Position numbers and translations under genes: made by a program
Shown here: piece after piece, positions 37,514 through 50,396 of the stretch
Layout: each line of letters starts with the position of its first letter
Numbering within the stretch: position 1 is the first letter of the stretch
Assembly (NCBI GenBank): GCA_947034895.1
Contig: OX344765.1
Coordinates: 5,895,001-5,959,000 of the forward strand
DNA from: Rhytidiadelphus loreus
Taxonomy: Eukaryota > Streptophyta > Bryopsida > Hypnales > Hylocomiaceae
Length of the DNA stretch: 64,000 nucleotides
Direction of reading: 5' to 3'
Notes under the pieces: model-generated
What the model was told of the DNA's origin: nothing
Seen by the model: only the letters and a program-made list of their open reading frames with translations
Database searches by the model: none

Positions 37514-39412
37514 AGCTAATTAATTAATAAGTAAAAATTTATAAAATTGGATAAAGTAGAAGGTGCTAAAATCATTAGGATCCCAAATGTATTCCTATGT
37601 TGGAATGAGTGAGATCTTGATTGTGATATCTAATGGCATCTTAATAAACAATTCAGTATAGTCCTATTATTAATTTGCTTAATTATTTTGTTGGATCTTA
37701 TTCAAAGTTTAAAGAGGATTTTAGATTCTATACATATGCATTTTTTTTAGCATTGTATGAATAAACTATGAATTTTAAAGTGTTGAAATGGGTATACCTA
37801 AACCAACCACGGACTCTCAAGAAGGAAGATAATACATTTTAGGTAAGAATCTATAAGAATTAGTTTTAGAAAGTAGTCAAAATTAGGTGCATATATCTTA
37901 CTTTAATTGATAGCAACCTTAATTATGGTGAATCACATTGTATACAATAGCATGAAAATCTTCCCTAGTAACCTATTGTTGTCATGGGGATATGGACTTT
38001 TGTGACACATACTAACAACATATATTAGACATACTTTAAATATCCAAATTGTTCCTAAAAAAGGAGAAACCAAATAGAACATGTCTAGAATAATGTCCAT
38101 ATTTTCATTTTTTAAAGTTATAAATTAATTTTTCCTTGATTTCCTACTTTTGACTTTATTGAGTTGGCAACCTTACATCATCCGTTAATGATTTCCATTT
38201 AAATTTGGGGATCTGTGTTTGTCATGCACTTGTTCCATACTACCCAAGCGCCCATCACCAATCCAATCCATCCATTATTAGAGAAAAATACCAGAAATCC
38301 AATACAAGCTAAATTAGCACCCCTTATGAAATTGCCAGTTTTGAATTTGATACCTCCCTCATATCCTCGAGATATTCAGGAAGGATGCACCAATGTATGA
38401 AGAGGGAGGTACCTTCTTTTGATTGCGCAAATTGAAGCATTTATTCAAGTTATACATTATACATATTCATCAATTTATTTCTATCTTGAACCATGATCCA
38501 CCAAGCATTGATCCCAAATAGCATGCTATAGGCAAATCACATCCTTATGAATTCTTGGCTCCCAACACATTCAATTGTATAGTCCATATAACATTGTTTA
38601 TCAATGAATCAAGGGCCCATTTTGCATCTTTGAAAAGGAATCCCTTGTAGTGAACAAAATTGTACTATATGGCTCCTCAATTAACCCCCAATCCATAAAT
38701 AAATTGAGAAATCCTTTGCAGATGTCTAACAAAGTATAACACCTTCCTAGCACATGGAGGACCATTGCTAGCTTGGTTAAGGAATGTTAAAATACCATAT
38801 GTTCGATTTTGCTCACTTTTAGCCATTTTTTGAGGCAAAATTGACAGTTGAAATAAATTGTTGATTCTACCGGCCATGATTGGTTAGGCCTACTAATTTG
38901 GTCATTATATCCTATATCCTAGTGAAAAATCAAACATACATTACATTAACACTAGAGAAGCTATAGGATAGTGACAATTCAACACTATGGTTCAATCACT
39001 TGGCTCACCCTATGGGCTTGCCAATGACCTCACCATACTACAAAATCAACACTACCCTATAACTTGTCTAGTATCTTAGATCATGGCTATACATGTGCAT
39101 CAAAAATGATGCACTAGATGCCTTTTTAAGGGTCCATCATTAAAAATATGTCCCCCACCCTCCCCTATTGTAGAGGCTTGCTACCCAAGCTATGCTCCCT
39201 TTGCCTAACCTTGTTCCAATGTACATCCCCTATCTCTGTCCATATGGCAACTGTGGGTGCTCTATTGGTGCTTATTGCCATGTTTAGAGCAAGTATAACA
39301 AAAGGATTATCCTTAATCCACAATTTTGTGTCAAGGAAGAGCCCCCCCAAGTGTTGAGAGTGGCCAAGCCATTTTTTGAAAGAGCCCATAACTCAAGTTT
39401 ATTTTAGGAAAG
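37514..39412. other. AT-rich intergenic DNA, nothing recognised
   Basis: No supported gene, RNA or complete mobile element. Open frames here are short and family-less. Confidence 0.45.
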
Positions 39413-39414
39413 TA

Positions 39415-39841
39415 AGGTAGCTGACCTCTTTCCAACCACTGGCCTATTTTTGCTAGTTAGATTGCTTTGTTTCCTATCACTTATGACAGCTCACTTGATT
39501 AGGTTACAGCTCATGCAACACAAATGTCAGGGAGGTGTACATTGAATTCACTCAATGATCACAAAATATACATTTGAAGCCACAATTATCATCTACTTTG
39601 AAGTATGATCAATTTTGTAATCAACCTATGATTGGAAATTTGTTGCCATGTATAACAAGAATGGATTGAAGGGAATCTTTACGAAAAAAATTCATAAGTA
39701 TTTCGTTTTTTGGGGAAAAAAGGAAAATTTTCTAGAACCCTCCTCAAATCTATTTTTCTACATAGGAGATTTTTCTCCTCACCAAATGCATGCTGGAACT
39801 ATGCTAAATTGCTTAAGTGGTCGGAATGAGGTCGGCTACCT
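39415..39841. mobile_element. TA-flanked MITE, family M3, inverted copy
   Basis: TA at 39413–39414 and 39842–39843. Ends AGGTAGCTGACCTCTTTCC and the inverse GGTCGGCTACCT. Aligns in reverse to 13425–13834. Confidence 0.85.
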
Positions 39842-40099
39842 TAACATGGGGCCACCAAAGCACTATTTTGTACAAGGGTCTTCATGGAGGCATTGAGGCC
39901 GTGCACCTAGGTGACCATGTTTTTATTATGTACAAGTGCACTACTCCAAGAACCCAACAACTAGGGTAGTATGCTCTGAAAGCAACTATGCTTTAAAAGC
40001 GATCATGACACGGAGGTACATTTTGCTTTCTTCCATGTACCAATATTGTACATTCTAGGAGGTGAGCAACTTCACTTCAACTTCAAAGATTCCTAACTA

Positions 40100-41263
40100 A
40101 GGTAGACATACCCAATACCAACCACTAACCCAATACTACCCAAAAGTAGGGCTGGCATTGATTCTAAAGTGAGATTCTATGACAGTAGTACATGCCTTAA
40201 CCCCTAAAGGACCAAGGCCTTTTTTCTGCCATAAAACACTCAAAACTGCCATACCTATAGCAAGGAGTAAAAAAATTGATTTTTTTTTTTTTTTTTTTTT
40301 CATATTTAACCGTAGGATCTTACATCTAACTAGTATGAGAGTGTGTGGAAAGAATTTCAGAATTTTTGACCGCTCAGATTGCAAGATATCTGCGTTTAAA
40401 GAGGAAAAAACAAGTTTTTCAGCACATTGCGGGACTAGATTTTTTGATTTTGAACATTTTTAACTTCAAATTTTTTCACTACACAGTTTTGAGCTTTAAA
40501 TCTTTATAGTGGAGAATTGATTTGAGAGTTTAGGTAAGAAAAAAATTTATAAAAAAAATTTAATTATCATTCTTAAAAAAATTGTTAAGTAGAAGTAGGT
40601 ATGAGATAGAAGGAAAATCTAAAATATTCATATATTTTAGATGGAATTAAAATGCACTAATCCCAATGGTGAGATTGTTCTAGCAAGTAAATCAGACCAC
40701 AGAAAAAAATAAAAATTGAAAAATTTGAAAAATTGCATTTAGAAATGAATCCTACAAGTTATTTTTTTCAAGAAGATGCTCTAACTGCCCCCAAAACAAG
40801 AATGTCCATAACTTTCTCATAACATATCCAAATGAAATGAATAAAAGCTTTCCGGATAGACAAAAATATAATCTATGAGAAAAAATAATATTAATAATAA
40901 AATTCAAATTTTTGTTCATTTTTTTCTGGCTGCCCGAGCTGCCCGCCGTCCCCTCGTTTGAGCTTATTTGGTCATAACTATTGTTCCCGGGCACCGATTT
41001 TGAAAAAAATTATATTCCCACAAAGCTCATCAACTTTTCTACCTCCAGAAAAAATTTCAAAAAATTAGGAGAAAATTTCAGCCCGTAGGTACCTGCCCGA
41101 AAACGCATTTGTCCCCCAAAGGGACAATGGTCCTTTAGGGGTTAACTTTGCAGTAAGTGAAGTTAAGGCATGTACTACTGTCGTAGATTCTCATTCTAAA
41201 TTCAACAATGGTACTACATTTGGGTGGTATTAGGTCAATGGTTGGTGTTAGCTTAAGCTACCT
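40100..41263. mobile_element. M2 foldback MITE nested in M1, itself interrupted
   Basis: TA at 40098–40099 and 41264–41265; ends AGGTAGACATACCCAATACC and the inverse TATTAGG…AAGCTACCT. Its halves match the uninterrupted copy at 13208–13422 up to the TTAA in the centre, where T6 sits. Confidence 0.8.
40201..41141. mobile_element. TTAA-flanked element nested in M2 (copy T6)
   Basis: TTAA at 40197–40200 and 41142–41145. The terminal inverted repeats CCCCTAAAGGACCA are identical at both ends. The same site is unoccupied at 13302–13305 (GTACATGCC-TTAA-CTTT), which fixes the boundaries and shows a single TTAA before insertion. 941 bp, no transposase. Confidence 0.9.
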
Positions 41264-41499
41264 TAATTGCACAAAGGTCCAAAAAAATGTGAAACAACTC
41301 GGGTTTCATGCCACTAACTTCTAATTTTTTCTTCCTACAACAATTGACTGAAATGATTGTTTCCAAGGAGTTTAGCTCCCCCCAAAAGGCCATCACAGCT
41401 CTTATTAAATGGTCCGTCACTTCAGACTACCCTAGCCCCGTCCCACTCTCCAAGGCAAAGACTTTCAGCTCCATAACCTCCTGCAGCAGCCAGTACAAC

Positions 41500-42330
41500 T
41501 AATTTACCCGTACTGTACAAACAGTGAGATCGGCTACGAATTGATATTTCCGACGTAAGCACTTTTACAGTAATAACAACAACTGCAGTTAAGAGTTAAG
41601 CCTCCTCAAATTCCGTTCTGGCGGTGACAGACGGACAGCGTGGGGTGTCCCGAACCTGCGTGTGTGTGCCGAATTCCAGGCAGGCACAAGTGGAGGTGCA
41701 CTCAGGTGATGGACCGGGAACTTCAGTTGGGGAGCTTGGGAGTTGGCAACATTCTGTTGCTAGTAAAGAAGTTATTAATGCTACTTCTAAAATACTAAAG
41801 TGAGTGGCGTGGGGACTGATGAGCGAGCAGACAGACAGACGGAGATCCTATGATCCGGTGCCTGGTGACGTGAAAGTAGTGGTGGCCATTGCGAAATTGC
41901 TGCCGAAGCAGACCCAGCGTCAGCAATTCAGGGAAAGCCTGATGAGCAGGCAGCAGTTCAATCAAAAGGAGGGGCGCCCGAAGGAAGGAGGGGTCGAATG
42001 GCGTAGGGAGTCAACTCCGGGATGAGATCGATCGGTCGATCGGGATTCGGGAGGAGGAGGAGCCAACTGATGCACGGAACGGACCGACGGACCTTCCGCC
42101 TTGGACCCTAGCTTCCGCGGATGAGTGGGTCTGACCGTCCGACGGACGGTCCACTGGGGAGGGAGTTCTCAGTTCTCAGTTCTCAGTCTTGGGGGTCCTC
42201 GTCGGAGCTTCTGTTTTGACCTTTTCTTTCTGGAGGGGAGGGGGAGGGTTAACTAGACTAGGCTAATCATTCAGTGTAGGCAGTCGGCATTCAGTTAGTT
42301 GGGGAGGGGTGTGGTGTGTATGTAAGGTGC
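41500..42330. other. GC-rich island without a recognisable gene
   Basis: Strong rise in GC with CGATCGGTCGATCG, GGAGGAGGAGG and three head-to-tail TTCTCAG units at about 42166–42187. An open frame at 41804–42025 has no family features. It resembles a plant promoter or first-exon region, but no gene follows on either side. Confidence 0.35.
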
Positions 42331-44105
42331 CGTCCTGGGCTTCTTTTTTTAAAACTTTTTGAGAAAGTTGAGGTAATCGGAAAGGAATCCCTAGTTTGAA
42401 AAAAGGGTGTCACGGGAAGGTTTAACTAAGAATAATATAAATGAAGCACAACACCAAACTCCATCAGACTCTATACCATTGCTAAACCAGGTGAGGTGTT
42501 TCCTTCATGTGGAGGTTTAATTCCCTCCGCGATACCTTTAAGGGAGAATTGAATCATAATGCTCAAAATTTGATTGGCCAAGCTTAGAATGCGTTGTCGG
42601 ACTTAAGAAAGTGATTGGCTAGGGGGTTCTTGATTTGGGGGGGAGCAAAAAGGGCCCCCTAGCAGAGGTGAACAATGTTATGTCCAATTTGGGTGCTTCG
42701 AGGAGTTTTTGGCCATTTTTTTGTTTTCAAACTCTGCCTCCTAGTCCCTTATTGCACACAATTTACAATTAACTTAAGTATCAAGCAACGTTCATAAAGT
42801 TCTTTTGGGTTTTACTAGCTATTTTTCTTCAATTCCCAAATTGAACTATTTTTTCAAGCACATAGTCAAGTTATTTTCTCTATTTTTTATAATTATGCAT
42901 ATTTTTTTATTGGTTTTTTGTCGATGCTTTCAAATTCCAACCAATTTTTTCCCCAATTCCACCGGCTTACTTTGAACTAGCCATTGGTTCTTTCCAAACG
43001 TAGGTGCTAAGGTGGCAATTGCTTAATATTTGGTGTAGCTCTACATTTCTCCATTCATCCATCTTTGGACCAAAAAATAATTTTCAAATAATTTTCAAAT
43101 AATTTTTCAATAATTTTTCATTCAAATTTGAAGCCTTCATCCACATTTTGAACAAAAATGGAAAAGTTTTGACCAAAAAAATACTACTTTTATTTGGCAA
43201 AAAGCCAAGATTTATTTTGCAATGGTACAATTGGGCCCCATGATGCACTAAAATAAAGGGATAGTGGATTTTTATTCACTCAAAAAATGAAGGTAGACTC
43301 AATTTCATCAAAATGTAATGGTTGCATTTGGTATAGAATATTGATCTAGGTCTATAGAAGATACCTTATTATTGGGGTGACATTTTCAATGATCTTAGAT
43401 TAGTATTTTACAATGACATGTTCTACTAAATTTTGTTGAAAGTAGATCATAACTAGTTTTTCAATAACTTACCTCAAAGCTTCCTAAACATCTAGATCCT
43501 TTTCTAAAGTTTTATTGATTCTTACTTACATCTTTATACATAGGATAGGGAACCCTATCATTGCGCATTTAAGGTTTGTGACTGAATATCTAGAATAATA
43601 GGCCACCAACCCAATTCATATTTATGAGGTGGCTCCTAAGCATTTGAAAAATTACACATGTTTGAAGGAGAAGGACAACAATAGAACAAAATTGTAGGAT
43701 CGATGAGAGGGGATGAAGATTGTACAATAGGGTTTGGTGTGCAAAGATAGGGGTCTATTCAATAATTGGGCTATGTACCCTATATATTATTTGTCATAAT
43801 TTCATCAAATTTGTCAAATAAGAAGGTTGTCTTTTAAAGATTCCAGCATTGCTTGGGATGAATTTTTAAGTTATTTGAACATAACATAGTTCCATATTAC
43901 TTTGTTCATCATTCAAAATATGAATTTCGAAGTTCTTTAAAGGATTTTGCATACATTGCAAAATAGCATGGCATAAATATTATTAACTTCTAACTTAAAT
44001 ATTATTGACTTTTGACTAACGGAGATTTATTGTCATTGGAAAATTATCCAAAATGACAAGAATTAGCCAATTATGTTCATTCTAATTGTTGTGGACAATC
44101 TTATC
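42331..44105. other. AT-rich intergenic DNA with one dispersed repeat
   Basis: No gene seen. The segment 42808–43003 recurs at 58858–59541, where it is split by an insertion. Confidence 0.5.
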
Positions 44106-44371
44106 ACATTAGGGGAGATTTCAGCTATTCAAGAGACTGTTTTAGTAATAATATTAAAAAAAAATTTAAATTAAAAAAATTTAAAAATATATATTAAAAT
44201 TTTAATTATAAATTATAAATTATTTAAATTATTTAATTAAAAATATATTAAAAATAATATCTGAAGTGGCCGTCTCCTAGCGACGTCAGATCAACGTCCC
44301 CACAGTGTTCCCGTAGTTCCCACAGTTCGAGAACTCATAGTCTCTTAAAACGCATAAATCTCCCCTAATGT
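44106..44371. mobile_element. MITE with 16-bp perfect terminal inverted repeats
   Basis: ACATTAGGGGAGATTT at 44106–44121 and its exact inverse at 44356–44371, with weaker pairing inward (AGAGACT). A very AT-rich core is followed by a GC-rich block. Target duplication not evident. Confidence 0.75.
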
Positions 44372-44390
44372 CTATACTACCAATGTACCA

Positions 44391-44630
44391 TGTACTGTTG
44401 TCACAACCAAAATAAAGGTAAAAGTAATTTTCTAATTTTCTAATTCATGAAAATTTCAAAATTCAATCATTTTTACACCATAGGTCCAAATGCCATGAAA
44501 CAAAGCCCACGCACCCCTCCTTGTAGAGAGCTTTCCAATAATATCAAAAATGCAATTGGAGGACACATGGTCCATGAGATCTCAACATAACAAACAAAAC
44601 AACCAAACAACCTAATTTAAGGTATGGACT
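44391..44630. repeat. dispersed repeat family R, copy 2
   Basis: Colinear with 17221–17475 and 44985–45235; includes CATAGGTCCAAATGCCATG and GGACACATGGTCCA. Confidence 0.7.
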
Positions 44631-44984
44631 AGAGTAAATTTGTCAATCACTCCACATAAATATAAAGACTTGCATGTTTTGAAATTTGGTATGATTATTA
44701 AATGTCATGTTGAAATTCACCTTCGAAAAATAGAACGCAAAAAAGAATTCTTCCTACAAATTTTATTGCAATTTAAAGGTGATGCACTTGAAATCTAGTT
44801 TAAAATTCATTGCAACCCTTCACTATACAATGTGCGGTCATTGGGCAGTGATACAAAATTTTATTTCCATCTCAATTGAATTGGTAGTTGAATCATATAG
44901 TTATTGCTTAGTGTGGTAATTAACAACAGATTTGGTCCGTTTTTTGGATGTGTGTAAAAAATGTCCGTTTTACTCTAATGTGCC

Positions 44985-45235
44985 CTATGCCATTGCTATA
45001 GTAAAAATAAAAGTAAAAATAGTCTTTTAATTTTTTAATTAAAAATAACTCAAAAATCCATAACTTTCACACCATAGGTCTAGATGTTACAAAACAAAGC
45101 CTGTGCACTCTTCCTCATTGAAGGCTTCCCAATGGTATCAAGAATACAAATGCCAAGGGGATACATGGTCCAAAAGATCTCATTGAAACAAACAAAACAA
45201 ATGGCCTAACTTGAGGTATGAAAGTGTACCTTGTT
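44985..45235. repeat. dispersed repeat family R, copy 3
   Basis: Third copy in the same orientation as copy 2, about 600 bp away; includes TAACTTTCACACCATAGG and ATACATGGTCC. Confidence 0.7.
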
Positions 45236-45475
45236 TCATATGACTGACCTTCCAAGTTTTATGTAACATTTAATGAATTCTTTTGAATGTGCGAATTATT
45301 TTAAAATACAAGTTTCAAAATTATCAATTTCTAAACTTGAAATATATATTTTTGCCTTTTTTTGAGACTCAATGTTTAGGCGTGTGATAAACAATTGCAT
45401 TATTTAGAAATGAATGAGGAATTATCCACCCATTGAAAAATTGAATGTTTTGAAAATCATACTTTATTGAATTAA

Positions 45476-46396
45476 CCCCTAAAGGACCGGACTGTGTTTT
45501 TTGGCTGTATAGAAATTTTGGGCAGGTACCTATGAGCGGAGATTTTCATACTTGAGGCTGAAATTTTAATAGAATGTGGGGGCCAGGAAGATCTTTCATA
45601 TGCATCAAATTTCATGACATTTGGAAATACGAGTAAAAAGTTATAGCCTAATATGTTACTTTTTTTTCCAACCGGGCAGTTCGGGCAGATCAGAAAAAAT
45701 CACTTTTTTCAGAAACAAAAATTTGGAATTGATTTTCTAGAGTTTTATATACACGAAAAGCTTTGAATCATTCCATTTTGATCAATGAGTCAAAAGTTAT
45801 GAGGATTTTTTGTTTGCAGGCAATTTTGGATTTCCTACTCTAAAATAAACTTTGAAATCCTTTATCTTCAATTTTCAATATTATTGGACAAAAATAAAAT
45901 CTTAGGATTTAGATACATTATTACAACATTTCGACCATTGGGATTGGAAATTTTCAATTCCATATTTAAATTGTAAATAATTTAGTATTTTTAATCATTC
46001 TCTACTACTACCTACTTACTATTTTTTTCCTATATGTTGTGCTATTCCAATTGATCTGAAAATTTTCAAGCATGTGTCCAACTTGTCTAAGAAAACAAAT
46101 CCAAAGAAGCACGACCATTTAGGTCATTTTGTCATAGAAATGTGAGCTTGTGAAGTGCAGCTGCCTTGCTTTTCGCAGGGTAAAAAAATGATTTTAGTTA
46201 ATTTGAATGCTTATATCTTGCAATCCACCCCGTGGAAATGTCTGAAATTTTTACCACATGTTTTTGATACTATATAATACAAGATCCAACGGTTAGATAT
46301 GTCAAAAAGTTTTTTTTTTCAAAATTTTGGTACTTGTACTAGAAATGGCAGTTTTGGAGCGTTTTGGGTGAAAGTATAGTGACGGTCCTTTAAGGG
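45476..46396. mobile_element. TTAA-flanked element (copy T7)
   Basis: TTAA at 45472–45475 and 46397–46400. Ends CCCCTAAAGGACCGGAC and, inverted, CCCTTAAAGGACCGTCAC. GGGCAGGTACCTA close to the left end matches the right subterminal region of T6, so the copy is reversed. 921 bp, non-coding. Confidence 0.88.
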
Positions 46397-46400
46397 TTAA

Positions 46401-48052
46401 TATTCATTGAGGATGCTTCAATGAAAATCATGTAATATATTAATTCACTTTGTAAACTTAATGACTAACAACTAAAATTGTACATTTTAAGGATTTAGTG
46501 TAGGATTTCCCTTCTAACATGGATATATAGTCTTGGATTAATGCATTTGGACCTTTAAAACTTCATATGGGACCCAAGATGAATAGACTCTTAAGCTTAA
46601 GTCACGTCAACCTCAATAAAAGAGGTTGGAGTTATTATACCCCAAGGTTGATTTCAACACTTGTGAGTTGAAACATTTAAATTTTGGAATTCAAATTATG
46701 TAGCATGTTGTGTTTTAAATTTTAAATTATTCATAAAATTTCCAATAATGCATTTAGATTTCGAAATTGACAAAAGACCTTCAAACAGTTCTACCATTTT
46801 CTTTCTTTTTCAAACATTGGTCCACAAATTTATAAAATTTTAGATATGCTTCAAATTTTGCTTAATTATTTATGAAATCGCCTCTGATGTGTAAACCCAA
46901 GGTAGTCTCTTTCTATCAATGGAATGAAGAAAAAATCTATTATATATGGAAGAGTATGGAATGAAAGGAGGGTGGCCCCTTGGATAGTTCTACATAATAT
47001 CTTCCACCACCAAAGTTTCCAAAAACTTTAAGAAAAAATTGAGTTAATTAAATCTAAAGAGAAGTAGAAAGAAACATTGACAAGTTAGTATCATTGGTTA
47101 ATCACAAATGCATGTTATTTTTTTTGTACATGGTTGGCTTCTATGAAGCACCTTTAATCCCACTATATTGATTAAATAGGTCATATTGTGGACAAATAGG
47201 TTGCCACCTAATCAAGGGGCAAAGTTGAGGTTAAATATATGACGTTGAATTTGTTACATAATCAAATGGGCAAAGTCTAAGGCTACGTGCATTCATACTT
47301 ATTCATTGCTTTGAGCCTCTTGTTTGGCCCTTGTAGAGTTGGTTTTAGTAATGAAGGTTGAATGCCTCACCCTCCTACATTTGTTTGGCCCACTACTTGT
47401 AAAGTTGTTTGCCTTCTTGGGCTTTTTCAATACTCTTCCATCATTTCTCCTACAAGATTAAGTGCAAAAGAATTGCAAAAGGAGAAAGTTACACCAAGAT
47501 GCTACAAAATGTCAATGTGCTCAAAACACTTGAAGGGCCTAGCTAAGGGGCTCAATGAACAATCACTTGCCAAACCCAACATGAAACTTTCCGTGGGAAA
47601 CAATGGTGAACAAATTCTCAATTTACATCAATCTCAAAAGGAGATTGGAGTTATTTCTCTCTTATTATCTGTACATTAAATTAAGATAACTCAACCTATG
47701 ACATGCCAAGTTTGGAGCAACCTAACGTAGTCCAAAAAATTCTTGTGAAGTACATTTCTTAAGACACATGCACATCTGGAAAAAAATTCTAGACGGGCCT
47801 TAGGATGCTCCTAACTTGGCTTGTCATAGGCTAAGTTACCTTAGGTTGTTTATTTTGTTTGTTACGGTGAGATCTCTAGACCCATGCATCCCAAGTCACG
47901 CTCTTTTTTAGATTCGACGATCCAGCAAGACTAACATGGTCAGAAGGCTAGAAGCCTGTAACTTGGAGCATAGTTTGAAGGTAGAAAAGAAGAGCACGTT
48001 TTTAATAACAAAATAGAAGTTCTAAGATTAAAAAAGGCACAAAGGAGAGGCC
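46401..48052. other. intergenic DNA, nothing recognised
   Basis: The longest open frame (47362–47679) has no recognisable domain and unremarkable composition; I do not call it a gene. Confidence 0.45.
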
Positions 48053-48061
48053 ACAATGATG

Positions 48062-48303
48062 GGCCAGGGTGAATTGATCCCCTCATTGCTGTGGCCAGGG
48101 GTTATTGTGAAAAAAAGCCCCCTAATTTTTGCTGTAATTTTTCTAATTTTTATACCTTCCCTAATTAACCAAGTGCCATTGATTGCAAGTCTGAATTCAG
48201 AATTTGCAAATTTTATCATCTGATTCAGTTGCAACTAAAAAATTCCAACAGTGTTTTTCCCAGGGGTAAAACGGGGCAATGGGCGGGTCAGTTCACCCTG
48301 GCC
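48062..48303. mobile_element. MITE with 9-bp target duplication, copy G2
   Basis: Perfect GGCCAGGGTGAA ends, followed by YTGAYCC. The flanks ACAATGATG and ACAGCGATG agree at 7 of 9 bases. Same end family as 14658–14985. The 9-bp spacing favours Mutator-like. Confidence 0.7.
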
Positions 48304-48611
48304 ACAGCGATGCGGGCCTATACCCGGCAGATCCGCCATCGTCGCCGGATCGCCGTGGGCTTTTGCCTTTTGAACGGAAACGAGGAATTAAGGGAGAGAT
48401 CTCCGGGAATGGGGAGACGGACGGGTCCCTGTGACGTCACCCGGTATGTAGCCGAAGCTGCCCTCGTAGTTGTCAGGACAGTGCAAAGATAAGTTAACTT
48501 ATTGGTCCAAGTCCAATCACGGTCTCCGAATTCACGGTCAAAGTCCCAAGTATTTGTTGGTCTGTCGTTGTATTGGTCCGTCTGTCTTGTTCTTCAGCTG
48601 GAGTTGCTGTA

Positions 48612-49022
48612 AGGTATTATGCTCTAAAAGCGACCATTTAAGAGCTGGTCCGCCTTTTTCATAGGCTTACATGGACAAAATTATTTTTAGATCATTTTTC
48701 AGAGAAAGAAAAATGGATGTGAAAACTAACACAAGTGGTTTTTTTATTTTTCCAAGCTTTTTTGAATTACTTATAAATTTTCAAAGATTCAGGGCATAGG
48801 CACCTAATTGTGACCATAGGTCTCCCAAAATCTGTCCACTTGTAATTTGTTAACGGATGTGCAGAAATCAAGAGTAATGATTGGCTCTTGCAATAGAAAA
48901 ATAATTTTTTCACTATGCATTCAATTGCTATCGTGGTCCATTTAAGAAGCACCCCGTCTCCATTTCTCACCCCAAAATAGGGGCGGTTTGAAGAAAGTGG
49001 GCGCTTTTATAGCATACTACCT
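48612..49022. mobile_element. TA-flanked MITE, family M1, long variant
   Basis: TA at 48610–48611 and 49023–49024. Ends AGGTATTATGCTCTAAAAGCG and the inverse GCGCTTTTATAGCATACTACCT; interior longer than in other M1 copies. Confidence 0.8.
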
Positions 49023-49182
49023 TATTTTACTCTTGGAATGCCATGAAAGCGATCCCATTTGTGTCCAAAAGAAAAGAAAAGAAAAAGGACCAAGCATTTT
49101 ATTGGATATGTCTTTTGGACATAAACTATAGCATCCACTTTGGTTTCTAAATCCTAGTTTCCAAATCCTATCTACAATCATA

Positions 49183-49591
49183 AGGTAGCCAACCTCATTC
49201 CGACTACTTAAAAGCAATCCCCCCCCTCCTCCATGGAAAATAGATTTGAGGAGGGTTTTAGAATTTGTTCCTTTTTTATTCCCTCTAAAACAAAATAATT
49301 ATGAATTTTTTTCCATAAAGAGTTCGTTCAACCTATTCTTGTTTTAAAGGGAAATGTATTTTCAACCAGAGGTTGAATGTAAAATTGACCACGCTTCAAT
49401 GTAGGTGATAATTGTAGCTTCCAATGTACATCTTGTGATTACTATATGCTTTCAATGTACACCTCGCCAACATTTGTGTTGTGTGAGTTGTCACCTAAAC
49501 ACATGAGTTGTCATCCTAAACCACAACTGATTGGAAACAAAGCGGTCTAACTAGCAAAAATAGGTAGTGGTCGGAAAGAGGTTGGCTACTT
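49183..49591. mobile_element. TA-flanked MITE, family M3
   Basis: TA at 49181–49182 and 49592–49593. Ends AGGTAGCCAACCTCATTCC and GGTTGGCTACTT. Same orientation as 13425–13834. Confidence 0.85.
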
Positions 49592-49770
49592 TATCCACTT
49601 TGCACAATACAAGGTTTGGTTGGAGTGGGGATGTGGGGTCTAATTGATTCATCAATAAATTAATATTGTTGTTAACCTAGGAAGTTACATCGTTATTGTT
49701 TTATTTTGTTTTGTATATTTTACTTTATCAGTTGTTAAGCAAGAGATCATCTTGTCAAAACAAAAGGGTA

Positions 49771-50056
49771 AGGTAGTTTGCTCTAAAAGTGACCTCTAAT
49801 ACAGAGGTACATTTTATTGTCTTTGATGTTCCAATAGTGTACAATTTAGGGAGTGGTTGGTTTTAGTGACCATTGCGTTTCAACTTCAAAAAATTGTAAC
49901 TAATTCCACAAAGGTCAAAAAAGTAGGAAACGACTTAGGTTAGATGTCAATTTCATTTATCTTCCTACAAAAGTTTACTAAAAATTGTTTCAAGGAGTTT
50001 AGCTTCCCCCAAACTGAAATCAGCTCTTAAAAGGTCGTTGTTATAGAAGACTATGT
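49771..50056. mobile_element. TA-flanked MITE, family M1, inverted copy
   Basis: TA at 49769–49770 and 50057–50058. Starts AGGTAGTTTGCTCTAAAAGTG; the interior is the reverse of 12375–12667. It serves as the intact reference for the split copy at 39964. Confidence 0.75.
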
Positions 50057-50396
50057 TATTTTGTTTCCTTGAATGGATAAAGTGTTTTGCTCCAACCGGG
50101 TAACTCATTATTTTGACTTTCAAACAATCACAAGTTTTTTAGTGCTCTTTGTGTAAAATAAAGAAGAAATAATCTCCATCATTGGTAATTACTAATCCAA
50201 TGATCTATTTATAGAAAAAATAGCATTTGGCAAAGTTGTTAGCCCTTGCAAAAAAAATGCAAAATTTGTCTTGCCAAGGAGGATCTTTTGATAGGTCACA
50301 GCATTAATTATGTAATTTTCCTCCAAAAAAATTTGGAGTGTACTTATTTGTTGTATAATTGGCAATGCTCTCACCTAAAACTTTACTTCATTAGAA

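Larger units (their letters stand above)
39964..41432. mobile_element. M1 MITE split by nested insertions
   Basis: Left end GGGTAGTATGCTCTGAAAGC after TA (39962–39963), right end …CAGACTACCC before TA (41433–41434). The outer halves 39964–40099 and 41264–41432 join to resemble the intact copy at 49771–50056. The middle is occupied by 40100–41263. Confidence 0.8.

Noticed and set aside
40283..40300. Long T tract as a retroposon poly(A) tail
   Set aside because: It lies inside the TTAA element T6, which has its own inverted ends; no retroposed body precedes the tract.
47362..47679. 105-codon open frame
   Set aside because: No recognisable domain, no splice-linked continuation and AT-rich intergenic context.
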